A DNA stretch of 64,000 nucleotides, taken from NCBI GenBank assembly GCA_013359125.1, contig JABWCR010000007.1, positions 1 through 64,000 of the forward strand, given 5' to 3'. The stretch is from Armatimonadota bacterium (GTDB taxonomy: Bacteria > Armatimonadota > Fimbriimonadia > Fimbriimonadales > GBS-DC). The notes under the pieces were generated by a model. That model did no database searches, was not told where the DNA came from, and saw nothing but the letters and a program-made list of their open reading frames with translations. Each line of letters starts with the position of its first letter. The first letter of the stretch is position 1. Below are positions 11,165 through 18,389 of the stretch, piece after piece. The translations under genes and the position numbers were made by a program.

Positions 11165-12034
11165 ATGGCACGACGAGACGATACTAAGAAGATATCGCAG
11201 GACTACCAATTCTTCCAGAGGATGGCAAGGGAAAGAAAGTCCTTCACGCTGGATGAATGGAAGGCTGAGTGCAGACCCAATATGAGAATGGAATCTCTCA
11301 AGACCTACATTTCTAAGCACACCCAAGGGTTGGTGGAGGCACAGCTGGATGGGAGATACGCAGTCAAGCGCAAGGTGCTGCGGCTTGATTTTGAGGACTT
11401 TGCAATGGGCTACCGTCAGGCGAACCCTCCGGTGCACTCTTATATTCCTAAAGAGCCCAGGCGGGCGCTGGTGTTCGATTTCTTCATGCCCCTTACTCAT
11501 GAAAGGCGACTGAGGACACAATTAGACCGTTTGTTTCATCATGACGGGCTTGTGAAGTTTGTCGACGGGACGGAGGATGAGGACATCCGCAAGTGCTTGA
11601 GGTCTTGCGACGCCTTGAGGTTAGACATTGGTGAACTGCGAACAGCAGTGGTAGAGTTCATGGGAAGGTTATTCTCGGGCTACTCCATCAGCCACGTTTC
11701 TGGCCGATTTCGAATCACAGATGTCGTCAAGTCGAGAAAGGAGGCCGCCGAACTTGTCGAAAAGGGAGATCAATACCTTGCCGATGAGACGACTGCGGTA
11801 GTGAGATTTATCGTGCCGCTCGGATCAGATTCCAAGGAGGATCAACTTTCACTTCAGATGGAAGGTCTGGAGTGGCCTTCGAATGAGGGCGAACAGATAT
11901 CCATCATCCGAGAGTTTTTTCATCTTGTCATCGTCCAGACGATCGTTGAGAGCGTAAAGGGCGAGGATGAGATCTGGGTACTAGAGAACGGCCCTGAGGG
12001 GCCTCAACTCGGCATCTGGGGCAAACCCGATTGA
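11165..12034 (+). CDS. protein of unknown function with N-terminal winged-helix-like domain
   Basis: A 289-residue product from ATG 11165. The N-terminal ~70 residues (SFTLDEWKAECRPNMRMES, then LKTYISKHTQGLVEA and YAVKR) follow a pattern I associate with a small winged-helix module in poorly characterised, often mobile, bacterial proteins: F-T-L-[DE]-[DE], then [TV]-[KS]-T-Y-[IL]-S-K, then a short strand pair. The remainder (about 90-289) is alpha/beta with a strongly acidic C-terminus and no motif I recognise. No signal or membrane segment. Codon use looks more AT-rich than neighbours and the ribosome site is weak, both consistent with acquisition by transfer. Transcribed alone. Confidence 0.7.
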   Translation: MARRDDTKKISQDYQFFQRMARERKSFTLDEWKAECRPNMRMESLKTYISKHTQGLVEAQLDGRYAVKRKVLRLDFEDFAMGYRQANPPVHSYIPKEPRRALVFDFFMPLTHERRLRTQLDRLFHHDGLVKFVDGTEDEDIRKCLRSCDALRLDIGELRTAVVEFMGRLFSGYSISHVSGRFRITDVVKSRKEAAELVEKGDQYLADETTAVVRFIVPLGSDSKEDQLSLQMEGLEWPSNEGEQISIIREFFHLVIVQTIVESVKGEDEIWVLENGPEGPQLGIWGKPD

Positions 12035-12036
12035 CT

Positions 12037-12054
12037 ATCGCTTGCGAAAGCGAT
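12037..12054 (+). terminator. small hairpin after the winged-helix gene
   Basis: atcgctt (12037-12043) pairs perfectly with aagcgat (12048-12054) over a 4-nt loop, starting 3 nt after the stop codon. There is no T-run, so termination is uncertain. Confidence 0.35.
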
Positions 12055-12249
12055 CTTAAGCGCGCATCTGAGCGCCTATATTCTCCGCGCCATTGGTCCA
12101 TAGTTGTCTCGCGATAGAGAACGGGCTTACAGGAGCGCCCAGCCTTATACCGAAGTTAGTTCTAAGACAGACGAGCAGCGGGTCTGAATTCGCACCTGCT
12201 CTCTTTGCCCCGCCAAGGGATATTCCCCTTCGCCTCGAATAGGTCTCTC

Positions 12250-13047
12250 ATGGACAGTTATCCGGTCGATGTAACCGATGAAACCCGCAAGAACTGCGCG
12301 GAACTGGCTCGGCTGGAGAGGCCGGGCGTTAGGCTGTTCGAAGATCGATTCGACGGCGATCTGAAGGCTTACTTCGAGATTCGAGGCTTGAAAGAGGGCA
12401 AAGTCAAGATAGAGGACGGCGCGCTCCGGGTTACATCGACGGCGAACGCTGGGCGCGAGTCGGGCGCGGGCGTGTCGTATTGGTTCGGCGATCGGGCGCA
12501 GGATCGGGTCTACCTGCGCTATCGGATGAAGTTCGCGCCCGATTACGATCAGGGCAACCTCAATCACACGGGCGGCGGGCTGTCGGCGGTATCGGGCGAC
12601 AACAAGTGGCAGGGCATGGGAACGGCGGGGCAGAAGCCGAAGGGCGACGACCACCTGAGCAGCCGGTTCGAGACGTGGCGCGACTATGGGCGCCACCCGT
12701 CGCCGGGCTACCTGTTCTGCTATGTCTATTGGATGGACATGCGGCGAGACCGAGACGGCAACTATTGGGGCAACCTGCTGGCGCCGGCGGAGCGGATTGT
12801 GCCCAAGCGCGGGCAGTGGCATTGGATGGAGCAGATGATCGGGCTGAACAAGCCGGGCGAGGCGGACGGGGAGCTGGCGGCGTGGGTGGACGGACGGCTC
12901 TATCTGCATTTTAAGGGCTTTCGGTGGCGCAGCAGCCCGGCGGTGCGGCTCAAGCGGTTTGGGCTGGACGCCTATGTGCATCGGGCGCAACAGGACAACA
13001 CGGTTTGGTTCGACGATGTGGTCTTATCGACGGGGTATGTGGGCTAA
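12250..13047 (+). CDS. polysaccharide-lyase-14-like jellyroll protein
   Basis: A 265-residue protein resembling the PL14 / alginate-lyase-like jellyroll: LFEDRFDGDL near the start (FED.F.. motif), YWFGDRAQDRVYLRYRMKFA, a Gly-rich segment GGGLSAVSGDNKWQGMG, and the WHWMEQMIGLN and WVDGRLYLHFKGFRWR strands. It ends with NTVWFDDVVLSTGYVG, typical of this fold. No signal peptide is present, although relatives are exported. A TTG at 12205 would add 15 residues but still no signal. Either the front of the gene has been lost, the start is misplaced, or the protein is cytoplasmic. Enzyme activity is not proven; catalytic residues cannot be assigned by eye. Confidence 0.6.
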   Translation: MDSYPVDVTDETRKNCAELARLERPGVRLFEDRFDGDLKAYFEIRGLKEGKVKIEDGALRVTSTANAGRESGAGVSYWFGDRAQDRVYLRYRMKFAPDYDQGNLNHTGGGLSAVSGDNKWQGMGTAGQKPKGDDHLSSRFETWRDYGRHPSPGYLFCYVYWMDMRRDRDGNYWGNLLAPAERIVPKRGQWHWMEQMIGLNKPGEADGELAAWVDGRLYLHFKGFRWRSSPAVRLKRFGLDAYVHRAQQDNTVWFDDVVLSTGYVG

Positions 13048-13088
13048 GATCGAAGTGGACGGTTGACACCACCCAGGTAAACTCGGGT

Positions 13089-13709
13089 GTGGCTTCCGAA
13101 CTCTCGCATCTGAAAGAAGAAGAGCTGGCCGAAGTGTTGCATCGAGCGCAGGAGATCGATGTCGGGAGTCTTACCGGCGCGACCGATGCTCACGATCTGG
13201 AACAGTTCATCGCGGCAGCAGAAGAGGTCGGCATTAGCCGAGAGGCCGTCCTGCAGGCCATCCGTGAGAAGACCGGCCAAACTCTCCAATCCTTTAATGT
13301 CGGCGACCGCGTATTCGCCAAATCGGCCGACAACGCCTATTATATTGCGACTGTAACCGAGGTTGACGGCCGCACGGCAAAGGTTCGCTTCCTCAGCGGC
13401 GGCGATCATACGCTTGCGGTCGCAGACCTGCACTCCGCCTCATTCTTGCCCGGTCAAAAAGTCGAAGTGGATTGGCCCTTCTGGGGCTGGTACAAGGCAA
13501 CCGTGGTCAAGTTTGACGAGCGGACGGGCAAACTCACGGCGAACGACGGCATGAGCGAGAAGAGCTTTCACTTGACCAAGGTGCGCCTAGGCGCAAAAAG
13601 GAGCCAGACCCAAGCGCGCATCTCCTCGCTGCTTTTTCGCACTGCGCTGATTGCGGGCGGCTTGGGCGCTGTGGCCGGCGCGCTGGCCGCCCGTTTTCTG
13701 GGGTTTTAG
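13089..13709 (+). CDS. tail-anchored protein with two Tudor/SH3-like repeats
   Basis: Unknown function, 206 residues from GTG 13089. Residues 1-65 are helical and acidic (LSHLKEEELAEVLHRAQEI, then HDLEQFIAAAEEVGISREAV), a module seen at the N-terminus of several bacterial membrane proteins. Two consecutive small beta-barrel units follow: VGDRVFAKSADNAYYIATVT and PGQKVEVDWPFWGWYKATVV, each 'G..V...W/Y..A.V....' as in Tudor/Agenet or SH3 folds. The end (about 180-206) is a single hydrophobic helix, implying tail anchoring. The frame is open upstream to 12924, but that part is a shadow of the lyase gene. Convergent with the DinB gene, 2 nt apart. Confidence 0.65.
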   Translation: MASELSHLKEEELAEVLHRAQEIDVGSLTGATDAHDLEQFIAAAEEVGISREAVLQAIREKTGQTLQSFNVGDRVFAKSADNAYYIATVTEVDGRTAKVRFLSGGDHTLAVADLHSASFLPGQKVEVDWPFWGWYKATVVKFDERTGKLTANDGMSEKSFHLTKVRLGAKRSQTQARISSLLFRTALIAGGLGAVAGALAARFLGF

Positions 13710-13711
13710 CC

Positions 13712-14179
13712 TCAGTTATCTGTGGTCGTATGCCCCAATAGGTGACGAACCGAATACGCTTGGCCGCAGTGGTATGCGGTGTGAAACACCTTGTACTGCA
13801 GGCATGCTCCCCAAGTCCAGTCCGACCGCCAAGGGACTAACTGATCAAAGTCTTGGACGCTCGCGATGCCGGCTTTCGCCGCCTCGTGCACTTTCTTCAC
13901 TTCTTCAAGCGTTTGAGCGACGGTCATCGGCAGATGCACGGGATGATCCGCGTGGTCGTCGTAATAGTTGAACCGTTTGTCCACCAGCGGGCTGTCGAAC
14001 GTGCCGCCGGGCGCCATGCTGGCCTCGTGATAGGCAATGTGCCCGGCCAATTCGCCGACGCTTAGCAGTTTCGGATGCGGCCGCTTCCACAGGTCTTCGT
14101 CCGACAGGCCTTCGAATACGAGCGTGAACTCCCAGTGCCCTTCGTCCCATGCCGCCACCAGCGCATTGATCTTTTCCAT
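13712..14179 (-). CDS. DinB-like four-helix metal-binding protein
   Basis: A 155-residue DinB/YfiT-superfamily protein: a four-helix bundle with a triad of His ligands for a divalent metal. The expected His positions are in GELAGHIAYHEASM and HTAYHCGQAYSVRHLLG. Members act as thiol S-transferases (for bacillithiol or mycothiol) or have unknown roles, and DinB itself does not identify a substrate. The ATG at 14179 lies 6 nt after cacaat on the minus strand (14186-14191), a possible leaderless arrangement. A second DinB-type gene lies at 47441. Confidence 0.8.
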   Translation of the reverse strand: MEKINALVAAWDEGHWEFTLVFEGLSDEDLWKRPHPKLLSVGELAGHIAYHEASMAPGGTFDSPLVDKRFNYYDDHADHPVHLPMTVAQTLEEVKKVHEAAKAGIASVQDFDQLVPWRSDWTWGACLQYKVFHTAYHCGQAYSVRHLLGHTTTDN

Positions 14180-14227
14180 GCGGCCATTGTGGCATACGTT
14201 CGTATACTATCGCGGCGACCCGACCGA

Positions 14228-14257
14228 TTGACTTTCACGGCGCCCATAGTCTATAAT
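14228..14257 (+). promoter_or_regulatory. sigma-70 type promoter of the tRNA pair
   Basis: ttgact at 14228-14233 and a perfect tataat at 14252-14257 are separated by 18 nt. Initiation would fall at about 14264, a few bases before tRNA-His. It is the clearest two-box promoter in the window. Confidence 0.85.
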
Positions 14258-14268
14258 GTTCTGCCCAT

Positions 14269-14345
14269 GGCGGGCATAGCTCAGTGGTTAGAGCGCCTGA
14301 CTGTGGCTCAGGAGGTCGTGGGTTCAATTCCCATTGCCCGCCCCA
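14269..14345 (+). tRNA. tRNA-His (GTG anticodon)
   Basis: The cloverleaf reads directly: acceptor gcgggca pairs with tgcccgc, the anticodon loop is ctgtggc with anticodon GTG, and the T-arm is gtggg-ttcaatt-cccat. The extra 5' G characteristic of tRNA-His is at 14269 opposite discriminator C, and CCA is encoded (14343-14345). Confidence 0.96.
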
Positions 14346-14357
14346 ATTGGTTGCTGG

Positions 14358-14433
<76 letters not shown>

Positions 14434-14461
14434 TTCCCTGCGATTGGGCAAGGAGGAGCAG

Positions 14462-15025
14462 ATGGAACCGTGGCTGATCATCCCCATCGCCTTTGTCGTC
14501 GTCATCCTGATCGCCTACATCGCCATTCGCAACGGCCTGATCGGCAAGCGCAACGCCGTAGAGAACGCCGAGGGCGCCGTCGATGCGATGCTCAAGCGGC
14601 GGCACGATCTGATCCCCAACTTGGTCGCGACGGTTCAGCAATACATGAGCCACGAGCAGGGCACGCTGACCAAGATTACCGAGCTACGGTCGCAGGCCAT
14701 CGCCGCATCGCCCGCCGAACGAGGACCGATCGAGGCTCAGCTGACCCAAGCCCTGAGAGGTTTGATGGTGCAGGTCGAGGCCTATCCCGATCTGAAAGCC
14801 AGCTCTAACTTCCTTCAATTGCAGGCGTCGTTGAATGAGACCGAGGAGCAGATCGCCGCTTCTCGACGAGCCTATAACGCGGCGGTTACGGATTATAACA
14901 ACGCCATTGAGATGTTCCCCGGCAGTCTGTTCGCGTCGGGCATGGGGCTGATGCGCCGCCAGGTGTTCGAAGCCGAAGATCAGGAGCGAGAGACTCCCAA
15001 GGTCGCAGAACTGTTTAAGCAATGA
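14462..15025 (+). CDS. lemA: LemA-family membrane protein
   Basis: LemA-family protein of 187 residues: an N-terminal TM helix (about 3-22, WLIIPIAFVVVILIAYIAI), then a long helical bundle with the family signature RNAVENAEGAVDAMLKRRHD followed by LIPNLVATVQQY, and EEQIAASRRAYNAAVTDYN. The domain sits outside the membrane in characterised members; its function is poorly known. ATG 14462 has aaggagg 6-7 nt upstream; an in-frame TTG at 14444 is less likely. Its stop overlaps the ATG of the next gene (ATGA), so the two are coupled, as in many genomes where LemA neighbours a DUF3137 protein. Confidence 0.93.
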   Translation: MEPWLIIPIAFVVVILIAYIAIRNGLIGKRNAVENAEGAVDAMLKRRHDLIPNLVATVQQYMSHEQGTLTKITELRSQAIAASPAERGPIEAQLTQALRGLMVQVEAYPDLKASSNFLQLQASLNETEEQIAASRRAYNAAVTDYNNAIEMFPGSLFASGMGLMRRQVFEAEDQERETPKVAELFKQ

Positions 15026-15990
15026 CCTCGACGGGCGACGACATCGGTCGGATCGTCGCCCAGTTGGAGGCGACCCGAGCCGAAGAGGCGTCCGGCGTTA
15101 AGCGCACGGCGATCATTTCGCTCATCGTCGGCGGCGTTATCGGCGCAGGCGTTGCGATCTATCTTCAGAACCCGATCGGCTTGGTGACTGCTCCCGTTGC
15201 GGCTATCATTGGCGGCCTCATTGCGCATTCCATGGCCGCTTCTCGCTGGAACCACTCTTTCAAGCATCTCTTTGTGGCTACGGTCGCTCGCAAGCACGGT
15301 TTGGAATACGAGCCGAACGCAGGCATCGAAGAATGGGAGTTCATGGCGACCGGTCTCTTCAATCAGGAACCGGATCGCTATTCGACCGAAGACCTGATGC
15401 ACGGGACGCACGAAAAGACTAAGCTCAAGTGTGCCGAAATCCATGCGGAGTACAAGACCGAGAGCGTCGATAGCAAGGGCAATCGGACGACGCATTGGCA
15501 CACCATTTTTCGCGGTCGAATGTTCGTGTTCGACTTTAACAAGCACTTCAACGGAGTCACCTTGGTATTGCCGGATCGCGAGGCTTCGTGGCTCGGCGGA
15601 TTTGGCGAGACGCTTCAGAAGTGGGCAGGGAAACTGGGCCTAGCAAAGGGCGAGTTGGTGAAGTTGGAAGACCCGGAGTTCGAGAAACTTTTCAAGGTCT
15701 ACTCGACCGATCAGGTGGAAGCGCGGTACATCTTGACTCCCTCGCTGATGCGGCGGATTTTGGACTTTCGGCAAGCGCTGAAGTCCGACGTGCATTGTGC
15801 CTTTTTCGGCGCTAACTTGTATGTCGCGGTGTCGTCGAAGCAGGATTACTTTGAAGCGCCCAGTCTCTATCAGCCGCTGGAGCATTCGCTGAGCCCGGAA
15901 AAGGTTCACGAACACGAGTTCGACGTTCGCTTTGCGCTCGATCTAGCCGATCAGCTCAATCTTAACACGCGCATTTGGTCAAAGCAGTAG
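15022..15990 (+). CDS. DUF3137-family membrane protein, LemA partner
   Basis: A 322-residue protein with two adjacent hydrophobic helices (about 29-47 and 52-70) followed by a large soluble domain. The pattern ...LYDREPDRYSSED..-like (here FNQEPDRYSTEDLMHG), a beta-rich core with GRMFVFDFNKHFNGVTLVLP, and the end LAVS-like strand FFGANLYVAVSSKQDYFE fit DUF3137. It overlaps lemA by 4 nt. No enzymatic motif. Likely works with LemA at the membrane. Confidence 0.85.
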   Translation: MTSTGDDIGRIVAQLEATRAEEASGVKRTAIISLIVGGVIGAGVAIYLQNPIGLVTAPVAAIIGGLIAHSMAASRWNHSFKHLFVATVARKHGLEYEPNAGIEEWEFMATGLFNQEPDRYSTEDLMHGTHEKTKLKCAEIHAEYKTESVDSKGNRTTHWHTIFRGRMFVFDFNKHFNGVTLVLPDREASWLGGFGETLQKWAGKLGLAKGELVKLEDPEFEKLFKVYSTDQVEARYILTPSLMRRILDFRQALKSDVHCAFFGANLYVAVSSKQDYFEAPSLYQPLEHSLSPEKVHEHEFDVRFALDLADQLNLNTRIWSKQ

Positions 15991-16015
15991 AGGCATTTCG
16001 GCGCCCTACTGCTTT
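15981..16015. terminator. bidirectional hairpin between convergent genes
   Basis: aaagcagtag (15981-15990, including the stop codon of the DUF3137 gene) pairs perfectly with ctactgcttt (16006-16015), leaving a 15-nt loop. It sits between two converging genes and could terminate both. Confidence 0.55.
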
Positions 16016-16034
16016 GCATCTCGCTATACCTTAG

Positions 16035-17387
16035 CTAGCACCCCACCCCATAGTTCTCCAGCACAATGGCCAGATCAACGTCGTCGATCGTGCCATCGCT
16101 ATTTAGGTCTTCCCGCATTAGGGCGCCGCTGGTGCCAAACGCTGCCAGAATTAGGGCCAAGTCGGTGTCGTCCACGCATCCGTTGCCGCTTACGTCGCCA
16201 ATAGGCGAGCAGATGCCTCTTGGATTTGCAAGGTAGCTCTGCAACCCCGAATGTTGGACAGCCGTGCCCGAGTTGGAGCCGCCCGTCGTCGTGCATCCGC
16301 CATGGGTGTGGACACCTATGGCTAGGCCGTCCGCCTCGGTTACAACGGGAGACCCAGAGTTGCCGCCGGTGGTGTCGACGGCGTATTGGATTCGGGTGCC
16401 TGACAGCCCGCTGTATGGGCCGGTGTGGGTTTTCTGCACCAGGCTGAGTTCGCGAGGCAATCCGCCGCCGCTGGGGGTGTTTGGGCTTGTCGTGCCATAG
16501 CCGGTTATGCGGATCGTTTGTCCAGAGCCGGTAGGGGCCGCGCCAGCCAGTCGGTACGCCGTTCCGCCCATGTGGGCCCGTGCGTGCTTACCAGTGATCG
16601 AGTTTGCGCCAGTGAAGAATTGGGCATAATCGTTGCCAGTGCCGCCGCTGCCGCTGGTTTGTATGGAAGAGTTGAGCACCGGGAATTGATCTTGCGGAGG
16701 CGGGGCGACCGCCGTGCCGTCGGATGTGGACAGCGGCACATTGAACTGTACGATAGCATTGGTCGTTGAGGTGGAGATGCAGTGGCCGGCAGTCAGGAAG
16801 CGATTCGTGCAGTCTCCCCGGTCGATCAGCCATGCAGTGCATCCAATCGGCCACAGGCGGCCTTGACGCGGGTCGAACGATCGAACACGGTCGTCTCTGT
16901 TGCCGCAAATCGATTGCAATTCTGCCGCAGGACCATCGCTGGCCATTACGTTCGTCATCGATAGCCGATTGCCGCCGGTGCCCGGATAAGCAAACAATTC
17001 AACCAAGACCTTTTCACCATTGAAAACGGCAGACGAGTAGCTCCAGTCGGCCAAATGTCGCACATCCATGGTCTGATGCGCGCCGTCGAATATAGAGGTC
17101 ATCTTAATGTAAGACCCAGTGCCTTGGTAGGGATCGCCCGAAAGTACGACAACGTCGAACATCAGACGGAGCCACTCGGAGTGCGGAACCCAGACCCATG
17201 TCGAATAGATCGGCACAGCGATATTCGGGTCTCCATCGGCGGGCGCCATGACGACGCCGGAATCGGCATAAATCGCTACGTTCTTGACGGGAATTGGCGA
17301 CGGCTGTGCAATGGCCGATCCCGCACTTACGATGATCAACGCTACCAACGACCACCGTGCCAACCTTCTGCTAACTATCTTTAACAT
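16035..17387 (-). CDS. secreted trypsin-like serine protease with dockerin-like tail
   Basis: A 450-residue exported S1-family protease. The signal peptide covers about 1-27 (ending GSAIAQ). Residues 30-150 form a beta domain of unknown type. The catalytic triad is readable: H202 in FLTAGHC, D253 in GTGNDYAQF, S344 in TTGGNSGSPVV. Residues ~395-450 carry two EF-hand-like dockerin repeats (GDVSGNGCVDDTDLALIL and DLNSDGTIDDVDLAIVL), ending NYGVGC. The tail closely matches those of the gene at 59144 and the remnant at 59020. ATG 17387 has aggagg 8 nt upstream; the extended -10 is at 17452. Confidence 0.9.
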   Translation of the reverse strand: MLKIVSRRLARWSLVALIIVSAGSAIAQPSPIPVKNVAIYADSGVVMAPADGDPNIAVPIYSTWVWVPHSEWLRLMFDVVVLSGDPYQGTGSYIKMTSIFDGAHQTMDVRHLADWSYSSAVFNGEKVLVELFAYPGTGGNRLSMTNVMASDGPAAELQSICGNRDDRVRSFDPRQGRLWPIGCTAWLIDRGDCTNRFLTAGHCISTSTTNAIVQFNVPLSTSDGTAVAPPPQDQFPVLNSSIQTSGSGGTGNDYAQFFTGANSITGKHARAHMGGTAYRLAGAAPTGSGQTIRITGYGTTSPNTPSGGGLPRELSLVQKTHTGPYSGLSGTRIQYAVDTTGGNSGSPVVTEADGLAIGVHTHGGCTTTGGSNSGTAVQHSGLQSYLANPRGICSPIGDVSGNGCVDDTDLALILAAFGTSGALMREDLNSDGTIDDVDLAIVLENYGVGC

Positions 17388-17451
17388 TGCGCATTCCTCC
17401 TGTCAACCTTGTGCCTACTGGCACGCATAGGCTCTCTCGGCATTGATGATG

Positions 17452-17457
17452 ATTATA
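17452..17457 (-). promoter_or_regulatory. extended -10 box of the protease gene
   Basis: On the minus strand tga-tataat gives an extended -10 (TGnTATAAT) about 64 nt before the ATG. No convincing -35 box, as expected for extended -10 promoters. Confidence 0.5.
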
Positions 17458-17547
17458 TCATAGGTTCGGCCCAGAAACTCGCTGCCGAGGCGTCGTCCGC
17501 TAAGCGACCGAGCAAAAGCCGCAGTTGTTGCGATGGCAGGCATCTGG

Positions 17548-17553
17548 TATAAC
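17548..17553 (+). promoter_or_regulatory. -10 box 8 nt before the lipoprotein ATG (leaderless type)
   Basis: tataac is followed by 8 nt and then the ATG at 17562. There is no Shine-Dalgarno sequence between them, so the transcript probably begins at or within a base or two of the start codon. Confidence 0.5.
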
Positions 17554-17561
17554 ATTCGGCC

Positions 17562-17909
17562 ATGAAGCGAAATGGGTCGATAACGCTCCTTGTTGTACTG
17601 TTGCTCTCAGGATGCCAAAAAGACTCGACCGAAACGACTGCGACAACGGACGATTCGGCGCGGACGACGACTACAGCGCCTGCGTCTACAGAAGCGACCG
17701 GCTCGACCGATTCCTCTACGCCCGCAACGGCCACTGAAGCCACTGAAGTCAAAGCCGGTATGGATATGGCCGAAGTGAAGAAACTACGAGGCGCTCCCAA
17801 AGAGGCCAAGCATGAGCACGGACCGGGCGGCGCCGAGATCGACATTTGGGTCTACGAAGACCGGGAAGTCCGATTCGAAGGCGGTAAAGTGGTCGATCGG
17901 CCAAAATAA
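17562..17909 (+). CDS. lipoprotein with BamE/SmpA-like domain
   Basis: A 115-residue predicted lipoprotein: hydrophobic signal with lipobox LLSGC (Cys at about 18), then a low-complexity Thr/Ala/Ser/Glu linker (about 22-62), then a C-terminal domain with the SmpA/OmlA pattern 'V..GM...EV..L.G.P' (VKAGMDMAEVKKLRGAPKE), W-Y near the end, and V-x-F..GKV. BamE-type domains usually bind outer-membrane assembly partners, and here the role is unknown. It is just upstream of a metal-efflux locus but may be independently expressed. Confidence 0.75.
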   Translation: MKRNGSITLLVVLLLSGCQKDSTETTATTDDSARTTTTAPASTEATGSTDSSTPATATEATEVKAGMDMAEVKKLRGAPKEAKHEHGPGGAEIDIWVYEDREVRFEGGKVVDRPK

Positions 17910-17915
17910 GAAACG

Positions 17916-18326
17916 ATGACTAGAGGCGTCAGAGGCTCGGTTTGGTCGATTTTGCTGTGTTGCTGTCTCTTGTCGCCTCTTGTCCACAGTTTTGTGCCCC
18001 ATCATCATCACGGAGTCGGCGGAAGCGGGCATGCCCATTGCGACGCCGCCCATGACTGTCATCAAGGCCTTAGCCACTATCGGCATCATTCGCGCGTTCA
18101 ATTTACGTGCGATCCGCTATTGGCGGATCATGGCGACTTAGTTTCATCGATCGCCATAGTCTGGAAACGGTTTTGGATTGCTCCAGCTTCGATGCCTTCG
18201 GCACAAGAGATTCGACTAAGCGACGAATCTGAGACCGTTTGTCAACCTTTAGGCCCGGTCGCCAAACGGCGGGCCGCAGTTGTAGGACCGGTCGGCCTCC
18301 GAGCCCCTCCTGATTCATTGGCTTAA
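17916..18326 (+). CDS. small secreted His/Cys-rich protein
   Basis: A 136-residue protein with a signal-like N-terminus (about 1-25, containing three consecutive Cys) and a His-rich segment: HHHHGVGGSGHAHCDAAHDC, then HYRHHSR, adding a dozen or so His. This pattern suggests binding of Cu, Zn, Co or Ni ions. The C-terminus ends GLRAPPDSLA; 'LRAPP' endings recur in small proteins next to CzcCBA/CusCBA operons in other bacteria (from memory). It starts 6 nt after the lipoprotein gene and precedes the TolC-type gene by 63 nt, so a periplasmic metal chaperone or sensor role is likely but unproven. Confidence 0.7.
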   Translation: MTRGVRGSVWSILLCCCLLSPLVHSFVPHHHHGVGGSGHAHCDAAHDCHQGLSHYRHHSRVQFTCDPLLADHGDLVSSIAIVWKRFWIAPASMPSAQEIRLSDESETVCQPLGPVAKRRAAVVGPVGLRAPPDSLA

Positions 18327-18389
18327 GTTGTTTGCAGGGCGGCGACGCCCTGTCTGACCTTAGTCAATTTTAGAACTCAGGAGGCAATC

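Noticed and set aside
12145-12990. Long minus-strand frame opposite the PL14-like gene
   Set aside because: It is rich in Arg/Pro/Ala typical of antisense translation of a GC-rich gene, and the plus strand carries the recognisable fold.
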